Shown: piece by piece, positions 1 through 5,327 of the stretch
Position numbering within the stretch: position 1 is the stretch's first letter
Layout of the letters: each line of letters begins with the position of its first letter
Origin: Tannerella sp.
GTDB taxonomy: Bacteria; Bacteroidota; Bacteroidia; Bacteroidales; Tannerellaceae
Assembly: GCA_031269635.1 (NCBI GenBank)
Contig: JAISYY010000349.1
Span: forward strand, 1-7,478
Direction: 5' to 3'
Length of the DNA: 7,478 nt
Made by a program: the position numbers and the translations under genes
The notes under the pieces: model-generated
What the model saw: only the letters and a program-made list of their open reading frames with translations
Told to the model about the DNA's origin: nothing
Databases searched by the model: none

Positions 1-111
1 CACGACATCCTCAATAGCCTGAATATCCTGCGAATAACGATTTAAAAAACGGCAAACCGATTCAAAAAAATCATTGTATATCTGCCTGAAATTGTTCTCA
101 TCAAGTATCAT
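1..111 (-). CDS. ECF RNA polymerase sigma-70 factor, N-terminal part only (runs off the window)
   Basis: Reading leftward from an ATG at 111, the frame is open for 37 codons to the window edge. The peptide begins MILDENNFRQIYNDFFESVC and continues with RFLNRYSQDIQAIEDVV. This is the typical start of a Bacteroidota ECF sigma factor: the F-x-x-I/L-Y-x-x-F-x-x-x-x-C/L-R-F helix of sigma region 2.1, then the D-x-x-x-A-E-D-V-V stretch that normally leads into QDVFxxLW. Such factors direct RNA polymerase to a small regulon and in Bacteroidales often sit beside an anti-sigma factor and SusC/SusD-type uptake genes; those would lie outside this window, so partner and target cannot be told. The start is supported by a TATCTTTG box 28 bases upstream. 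No Shine-Dalgarno sequence is seen. The assignment rests on a short stretch, but the pattern is distinctive. Confidence 0.8.
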   Translation of the reverse strand, partial: MILDENNFRQIYNDFFESVCRFLNRYSQDIQAIEDVV

Positions 112-138
112 GACAAAAGCGTAAATAGAACTACCGCG

Positions 139-168
139 CAAAGATATAAATAAATTGACAATTTCAGA
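139..168 (-). promoter_or_regulatory. Candidate Bacteroidota-type promoter for the ECF sigma gene
   Basis: On the minus strand, 146-139 reads TATCTTTG, an exact match to the Bacteroidota -7 consensus TAnnTTTG. The upstream -33 element (consensus TTTG) is poor: the best candidate is TCTG at 168-165, with 18 bases between, slightly short of the usual 19-21. Transcription would start near 132, leaving a leader of about 20 bases before the ATG at 111. Position and orientation fit; the weak -33 box could mean activator dependence (inference). Confidence 0.55.
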
Positions 169-177
169 ACTCCTGAA
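152..177. promoter_or_regulatory. Two abutting small palindromes between divergent promoters (possible operator)
   Basis: Bases 152-164 read AAATTGACAATTT, a perfect 6-base inverted repeat around one central base. It shares two bases with a second inverted repeat at 163-177, TTCAG-N5-CTGAA. GAACT also occurs twice as a direct repeat (167-171 and 175-179). The block covers the spacer and -33 zone of the sigma-gene promoter and lies about 20-40 bases upstream of the antiporter -33 zone. That is a sensible position for a regulator to repress one gene and affect the other. Short AT-rich palindromes occur by chance, so this remains a candidate. Confidence 0.3.
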
Positions 178-193
178 CTGTTTTCGTTTTTTT

Positions 194-224
194 TTCGATT
201 AACGGGAAATAATTGCTATCTTTG
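194..224 (+). promoter_or_regulatory. Candidate Bacteroidota-type promoter for the antiporter gene
   Basis: Bases 217-224 read TATCTTTG, an exact TAnnTTTG -7 box. TTCG at 194-197 is a one-mismatch -33 element with 19 bases between, which is standard spacing. A run of nine T residues (187-195) overlaps its upstream edge. Transcription would start near 230, giving a leader of about 45 A-rich bases before the ATG at 275. There is no Shine-Dalgarno sequence, as is usual in this phylum. Confidence 0.6.
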
Positions 225-274
225 GCCTTCGATAGAAGAAAATAATATGTCTATACACTAAAAAAAACCTGATT

Positions 275-2599
275 ATGGGACACTTACCTGATTTTATACA
301 GGATTTGGCTTTGATTCTGATTTCTGCCGGTATTTTCACCATATTGTTTAAATGGTTGAAGCAGCCGGTTGTATTAGGTTATATTGTTGCCGGTTTTTTT
401 GCAGGCCCCCAGATTAACAAACTTCTTATTACATTGGCAAACGAACTTTTGGGGGTTCATGGCGACAAAATCATTTTTTACATGGAAAAATTACCGTCCG
501 TAAAAGATATGGAAAACATAGCTACGTGGGCGGATATCGGGGTGATTTTCTTACTGTTTGCTTTAGGTTTGGATTTCAGTTTCAAGAAATTATTAAAAGT
601 CGGAGGTCCGGCGTCGATAGCGACTTTTATCAATATGGGTTCCATGATTGTTATCGGATATGGCGCCGGGAAATTGCTCGGCTGGGGCGATATGGACAGT
701 ATCTTTCTGGGAGGCATGCTCTCCATGTCGTCTACAACAATCATTATCAAGGCGTTTAACGACATGGGGCTTCAAAAAACAAAGTTTGCCAATATCGTTT
801 TCGGTATGCTTATTGTTGAAGACCTGGCCGCAATTATCATGATGGTACTTTTGTCAACCGTAGCCGTAAGCCGGCATTTTGAAGGAAGCGAAATGGTAAA
901 CAGCCTGTTTAAACTGCTGTTTTTTATCTTTATGTGGTTCGTTGTAGGTATTTATCTTATACCGACAATGTTCAGGAAACTGAAAAAATACCTGAGTGAC
1001 GAAACCCTCCTGATCGTATCGTTGGGGATTTGTCTTGGAATGGTATTATTTGCCTCGTCGGTAGGGTTTTCCGCCGCACTGGGCGCTTTTATAGCGGGAT
1101 CAATCCTGGCGGAAACAATTGAATCAAAACATATCGAACATCTTATCGAACCGTTGAAAAACTTTTTCGGGGCCGTCTTTTTCGTGTCCGTAGGTATGAT
1201 GATCGATCCCGTGATAATACTGGAATACAGTTCTATCATATTGTTATTAACCGTCGTAGTGCTAACCGGCCGCGTGATTTTTGCAACATTAGGCGTAATG
1301 GCCTCCGGACAGGGGCTTAAAGTCGCCGTACAATCGGGATTCAGCCTTGCCCAGATAGGCGAATTTTCCTTTATAATTGCGACTTTGGGTATGAGCCTGG
1401 GCGTAATAAGCGATATCATGTATCCTGTAATCGTTACGGTATCCGTGATTACAACCTTTACAACTCCCTATTTCATAAGAATGTCTCCCGCCATATCCGG
1501 TTATATCGAGAAACTTATCCCGTCGAAATGGAACAAACTGGTTTACGGATATGCGTTTTCCGATTATAAAGTTGTCAACAAACAGAACGACTGGAATAAA
1601 TTACTGAAAAACATACTGTTGCAGGTATCCGTTTACTTCACCATGTCCTTTGCCATCATGCTGATTTGTAAAATATACTTCATCCCTTTTATTACAAACA
1701 ATATTCCGGGTGTCTGGGGTTCCTTCTTATCGGCGGTAATTACATTAGTATTAATGTCTCCCTTTATGAGGGCTATGATAATGAAAAAGAACAAATCGCA
1801 GGAATTTAAAAACCTGTGGAACGATAATCATTTCAATCGTGGCGTGCTGATTTCGCTGATTATCCTGCGAATCATACTGGCGGTTATACTCGCATCCATG
1901 GTGATCTTCCCGCTGTTCCCCACGGCAAAAACGCTGCTGATTCTGATTGCTTTCACGGTGACGGTCGGTATCATTTTATCCCAGGGACTTAAAAAGCAAT
2001 CCAGGAAGATAGAAGCCCGGTTTCTGAAAAACCTGAGCCAGAAACAGCTTTATGAAGAAAAAAAAGCGGCTATCCCCACCACCGTAGCAAACGACATGCG
2101 GGCTAAAAATATTCATATCGAAGAATATGAAATACCCCCGAACGCTCCCATAATAGGAAAAACATTACAGGAACTGAGATTCAAACAGGAAACGGGCGTA
2201 TCCATTATTACAATCCTGCGAGGGAACCGTAAAATAAACATCCCGGCTGCAAATGAATGTTTATATCCTTACGATAAAATAATCGTTTCGGGATGCGACG
2301 AAGAACTTCTGAAACTTAACGCTTCGCTCGGAAACGGAATATCGCCCGATCATGAAGATATCCCGCAACACCACATCAACCTGTCGCAGTACGAAATAGA
2401 AAACGGCTCATCCCTGACGGGAAAAACGATTAAAGAACTGAAACTGCGCGAAAGGACGGAAACGCTTATTGTCGAGATTGAACGCAACGACGAATCAATT
2501 ATCAATTTCTCCTCCGACTTCATGCTACTGGAAGGCGACACGCTGCTGCTGGCCGGCGAACAGGAAAAATTGGATACCTTCGACGAAAATATCCGGTAA
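275..2599 (+). CDS. CPA2-family monovalent cation:proton antiporter with tandem C-terminal RCK_C domains
   Basis: This is an inner-membrane antiporter exchanging Na+ or K+ for protons, of the Na_H_Exchanger/KefB-like type (774 aa). Residues 1-405 form the transport core: an N-terminal helix followed by FKWLKQPVVLGYIVAGFFAGP (about 25-45), a hallmark of CPA2 proteins; a serine/threonine-rich stretch MLSMSSTTIIIKAF (148-161); and V-E-D-L-A at 181-185, where E182-D183 occupy the ion-binding site held by DD, ND or QD in relatives. Residues about 444-570 hold roughly four further hydrophobic helices not part of the usual core. After a charged linker (571-612) come two copies of an RCK_C (TrkA_C) fold, about 613-685 and 702-773, each with P/G-x-x-I/L-x-GKT-x-x-EL-x-x-R and a closing D-x-x-x-x-G. 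No Rossmann-type RCK_N domain is seen. Ion specificity cannot be read from sequence. The start is fixed by the promoter and by the conserved N-terminal helix. Confidence 0.93.
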   Translation: MGHLPDFIQDLALILISAGIFTILFKWLKQPVVLGYIVAGFFAGPQINKLLITLANELLGVHGDKIIFYMEKLPSVKDMENIATWADIGVIFLLFALGLDFSFKKLLKVGGPASIATFINMGSMIVIGYGAGKLLGWGDMDSIFLGGMLSMSSTTIIIKAFNDMGLQKTKFANIVFGMLIVEDLAAIIMMVLLSTVAVSRHFEGSEMVNSLFKLLFFIFMWFVVGIYLIPTMFRKLKKYLSDETLLIVSLGICLGMVLFASSVGFSAALGAFIAGSILAETIESKHIEHLIEPLKNFFGAVFFVSVGMMIDPVIILEYSSIILLLTVVVLTGRVIFATLGVMASGQGLKVAVQSGFSLAQIGEFSFIIATLGMSLGVISDIMYPVIVTVSVITTFTTPYFIRMSPAISGYIEKLIPSKWNKLVYGYAFSDYKVVNKQNDWNKLLKNILLQVSVYFTMSFAIMLICKIYFIPFITNNIPGVWGSFLSAVITLVLMSPFMRAMIMKKNKSQEFKNLWNDNHFNRGVLISLIILRIILAVILASMVIFPLFPTAKTLLILIAFTVTVGIILSQGLKKQSRKIEARFLKNLSQKQLYEEKKAAIPTTVANDMRAKNIHIEEYEIPPNAPIIGKTLQELRFKQETGVSIITILRGNRKINIPAANECLYPYDKIIVSGCDEELLKLNASLGNGISPDHEDIPQHHINLSQYEIENGSSLTGKTIKELKLRERTETLIVEIERNDESIINFSSDFMLLEGDTLLLAGEQEKLDTFDENIR

Positions 2600-2641
2600 G
2601 CCGCGCCCTTGGTACGGCAATGCCTAACAGGAGTAACCGTA
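2600..2641. other. Convergent intergenic gap with a weak candidate hairpin
   Basis: This 42-base gap separates the antiporter stop from the amidohydrolase stop. TACGG (2613-2617) can pair with CCGTA (2637-2641) and the stem extends outward by two G-T pairs and one A-T pair, with a 19-base loop. Neither strand has a clear T-run after the stem. A bidirectional terminator would be expected here, but the sequence supports it only weakly. Confidence 0.3.
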
Positions 2642-3952
2642 TTATTTCCCGTCCCTTTTCACCAGGTCATAAGCCGTGCGGGCTGCATGTTCCATAATCT
2701 CCGCTTCGCCGGGAACTTTCCTATCCTTCATGACAATCCGGCCATCGCATATTACGGTATCTATACAACTGCCGTTTGCGGCGAACACAAGGTTTGAGAC
2801 AAAGTTGAAGTTTGGCGTGAAGGCCGGAATAGCGAGGTCGACAAGACACAGGTCGGCAAGACAACCTTCCGCTATCCGGCCGGCCTCCAGGCCGAGAACA
2901 TCAGCGCCCGCTGCCGTCGCCGCATAAAACATTTCATCACAGGAAAGCGCTTCCGGGTTTTTACGCCACACTTTTCCCAGCAGCGAAGCCAATTTCATGG
3001 CTTCAACCATATCCAAATTGTTTGACGACGAACAACCGTCCGTACCAAGCGTAACCGTTATGCCGGCCTCGCGCATCTCCTTATATTTAAACTCGTGGCC
3101 GGAAGCTAATTTCATGTTCGACGCCGGATTGTGAACGACCTTAACACCACTGTCCGCAAGCATTTGTATTTCCTCGCGATCTGCATAAAGCACATGGGCA
3201 AGCACAAGCTGCGGCGATAAGATCCCCAGTTTGTGAAGATAACGGACAGGCGTCGTACCGAATTGTTTGACACATTGATCCGTCTCCCATTCCGTTTCGG
3301 CAAGATGCATCTGCATTAATAAACCGTTTTCTTTCGCATAGCCGCAAGCCCATTTAAGCAGTTCTCCCGAAACCGTATAAATGGCATGTGGCCCCAATGC
3401 ATATTTTATGCGGTCACTGTAAGCATGTGATTTTTCAAAGCGGCGCATTATATTTTGTTTGCTGCGTTCAGCCTTTTCCATGACAAAATGATCAAAACAC
3501 GCTTCCGACAAAACCGCCCGCATTCCCATTTCTTCGACAGCCTGTGCCGTAGCATCAAGTTTATGGTACATATCAAAAAATGTCGTGGTACCGCTTCGCA
3601 ACATTTCCACACAAGCAAGTTTTGCTCCCCAATAGACATCCTCGTGAGTCAGTTTTGCTTCATTCGGCCAAATCTTTTGCTCAAGCCATGACTTCAACGG
3701 CATATCATCGCCGAAACCGCGAAACAGTGTCATGGCTGCATGTGTATGCATATTTATCAGACCCGGTATGACCGCCTTGCGACGGCCGTCTATCACAGTG
3801 TCCACCTGCGGAATCATCTCCTCGCTATCCGCTGTCCTGCCGGAAGTATTTCTTGTACCACTAAGCGTTACAATGCGTTTTATCCTGTTTTTTTCGATGT
3901 ATATATCCGCCTGTTTTCCGTTTAGATCAACCGATTTGATAAGAATACTCAT
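2642..3952 (-). CDS. Amidohydrolase, probable 5-methylthioadenosine/S-adenosylhomocysteine deaminase (COG0402)
   Basis: A 436-residue cytosolic TIM-barrel metal hydrolase of the amidohydrolase superfamily (TRZ/ATZ/MtaD group), expected to deaminate the adenine ring of methylthioadenosine or S-adenosylhomocysteine to the inosine form. Metal-site residues are all visible: H69-T-H71 in LINMHTHAAM, H216 in MHLAETEWE with catalytic E219, H253 in LAHV, and D305 in TLGTDGCSSSNNLD. H189 (GPHAIYTVS) and the RGFGDDMPLKSWL segment (78-90) match the MTA/SAH deaminase subgroup, including spacing 27 between H189 and H216. A loop at about 31-50 is roughly ten residues longer than usual. It is the last gene of the operon, starting 10 bases after the M20 stop. 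Enzyme class is secure; the exact substrate is inferred, and another purine- or triazine-like amine is possible. Confidence 0.9.
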   Translation of the reverse strand: MSILIKSVDLNGKQADIYIEKNRIKRIVTLSGTRNTSGRTADSEEMIPQVDTVIDGRRKAVIPGLINMHTHAAMTLFRGFGDDMPLKSWLEQKIWPNEAKLTHEDVYWGAKLACVEMLRSGTTTFFDMYHKLDATAQAVEEMGMRAVLSEACFDHFVMEKAERSKQNIMRRFEKSHAYSDRIKYALGPHAIYTVSGELLKWACGYAKENGLLMQMHLAETEWETDQCVKQFGTTPVRYLHKLGILSPQLVLAHVLYADREEIQMLADSGVKVVHNPASNMKLASGHEFKYKEMREAGITVTLGTDGCSSSNNLDMVEAMKLASLLGKVWRKNPEALSCDEMFYAATAAGADVLGLEAGRIAEGCLADLCLVDLAIPAFTPNFNFVSNLVFAANGSCIDTVICDGRIVMKDRKVPGEAEIMEHAARTAYDLVKRDGK

Positions 3953-3962
3953 TTATGCCGTA

Positions 3963-5318
3963 CTATTTAAATTCCCTGTAAAATTCCGCTACGGCCTCTA
4001 TTCCCGTATAAAACATATCGACCCCGAAACTTTCGTTGGGCGAATGAATCGCATTGCGTTCCAGGCCGAATCCCATCAGGACGCTCTTTATGCCGAGTAT
4101 CTTTTCAAATGCCGGAATAATCGGGATACTCCCGCCACGGCGTACAGCCAGCGGCTGTTTCCCGAACGCAACGGTAAAACCTTTTTCCGCCGCCTTATAC
4201 GCCGGGATATCAACCGGACAAACATACGCCTGTCCGCCATGACTGTGTTTTATTTTCACGTTCACATACCGGGGCGCCACACGCATGATATAATCAATAA
4301 AAAGCTGCGATATTTTTCCCGCATCCTGGTGAGGGACAAGCCGGCAAGACAGTTTTGCGTAAGCCTTTGAAGGAAGGACGGTTTTTGCGCCTTCACCCGT
4401 ATATCCGCCCCATATCCCGCACACGTCAAAAGACGGGCGGCAACTGTTACGCTCAAGCGTCGAATAGCCTTTTTCCCCGAAAAGTTCTTCCACATCAAGG
4501 GCTTTCCGGTATTTCTCCTCATCGAAAGGCACGCTGTCCAACATGTCTTTTTCTTTTTCCGAAAGCGCCTCAACCTCATCGTAAAAATGAGGTATCGTGA
4601 TACGTCCGTCGGCATCCGTGATATCGGCTATCATTTTGCAAAGTACATTTACCGGATTTGCGACCGCCCCGCCGAAATGTCCCGAGTGCAGGTCGCGGTT
4701 CGGCCCCGTCACTTCAATCTCCCAGTAAGCCAAACCTCTTAACCCTGTTGTAAGCGACGGGAGGTCCTCCCCTATCATACTCGTATCCGATACCAGGATG
4801 ACGTCGGCTTCCAGCAACTCTTTATTCGCTTCACAAAAAGCTTCCAGACTTGGCGAACCGATTTCTTCCTCTCCTTCCAGAATAAATTTAACATTACATC
4901 CGAGAATACCCGTCTGCAACGCCGTTTCAAATCCTTTGGCCTGTATCATCGCCTGCCCTTTATCATCGTCGGCGCCGCGGGCGTAAACGCGGCCGTCGCA
5001 TATTTCCGGCTCAAAAGGATCGCTTTTCCACAAATCCAGCGGTTCGGCGGGCATTACATCGTAATGTCCGTAAACAAGCACGGTTTTGGCGTCCGGCGCT
5101 ATTATTTTTTCCGCATAAACGACCGCGTTCCCTGCCGTCGGCATCACTTCCGCACGTGTCGCACCGGTCGATAACAATAATTCTTTCCAGCGTTCCGCGC
5201 AGGTTAGCATATCCTGTTTATGTTCCCCTTTGGAGCTGACCGAGGGAATACGCAACAGTTCAAACCATTCATTCAGGAAACGCACCCTGTTTTTTTCTAT
5301 ATATGATTTTATTTCCAT
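3963..5318 (-). CDS. M20 family metallopeptidase, CNDP-type dipeptidase
   Basis: A 451-residue di-zinc peptidase of the M20/M25/M40 family, closest by motif to the cytosolic nonspecific dipeptidase (CNDP) branch; relatives are about 450-475 residues. It should hydrolyse dipeptides in the cytoplasm, and no signal peptide is present. Visible active-site residues are H85 and D87 (YGHYDVMP), bridging D118 (RGADDDKG), catalytic E151 and metal ligand E152 (EGEEEIGS), D178 (VSDTS) and H425 (AIHSPNE). The lid/dimerisation domain spans about 190-385, with H211 in DLHSGHFGG and R326 in SCRLVPH, residues that complete the neighbouring subunit's active site in CNDP enzymes. It follows the S9 gene by 9 bases and precedes the amidohydrolase by 10, so all three are probably co-transcribed. 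The dipeptidase role fits downstream of the S9 enzyme. An acylase or deacetylase role (ArgE/DapE-like) is less likely given the CNDP motifs. Confidence 0.93.
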   Translation of the reverse strand: MEIKSYIEKNRVRFLNEWFELLRIPSVSSKGEHKQDMLTCAERWKELLLSTGATRAEVMPTAGNAVVYAEKIIAPDAKTVLVYGHYDVMPAEPLDLWKSDPFEPEICDGRVYARGADDDKGQAMIQAKGFETALQTGILGCNVKFILEGEEEIGSPSLEAFCEANKELLEADVILVSDTSMIGEDLPSLTTGLRGLAYWEIEVTGPNRDLHSGHFGGAVANPVNVLCKMIADITDADGRITIPHFYDEVEALSEKEKDMLDSVPFDEEKYRKALDVEELFGEKGYSTLERNSCRPSFDVCGIWGGYTGEGAKTVLPSKAYAKLSCRLVPHQDAGKISQLFIDYIMRVAPRYVNVKIKHSHGGQAYVCPVDIPAYKAAEKGFTVAFGKQPLAVRRGGSIPIIPAFEKILGIKSVLMGFGLERNAIHSPNESFGVDMFYTGIEAVAEFYREFK

Positions 5319-5327
5319 AAAAACGAT

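Noticed and set aside
156..160. TTGACA-like -35 hexamer near 155-160 as a housekeeping sigma-70 promoter
   Set aside because: Bacteroidota do not use the TTGACA/TATAAT pair, no matching -10 lies at 17 bases, and the bases are better explained as part of the palindrome at 152-164.
952..1419. A 155-codon open frame on the minus strand inside the antiporter gene
   Set aside because: It is antisense to conserved transmembrane segments of the antiporter; its composition mirrors the complement of hydrophobic codons and it has no promoter-like box upstream.
2613..2641. Rho-independent terminator in the convergent gap
   Set aside because: The stem has only five strong pairs plus G-T pairs, a 19-base loop, and no T-run on either strand, so I did not call it a terminator and listed it only as a weak hairpin.
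2609..2797. A 62-codon plus-strand frame starting in the convergent gap just after the antiporter
   Set aside because: Most of it overlaps the C-terminal coding region of the amidohydrolase; it has no TAnnTTTG box and no recognisable motif.
3732..4370. A 212-codon open frame on the plus strand spanning the junction of the amidohydrolase and M20 genes
   Set aside because: It lies wholly antisense to two well-supported genes, shows no recognisable domain, and has biased, arginine-rich composition typical of a shadow frame.
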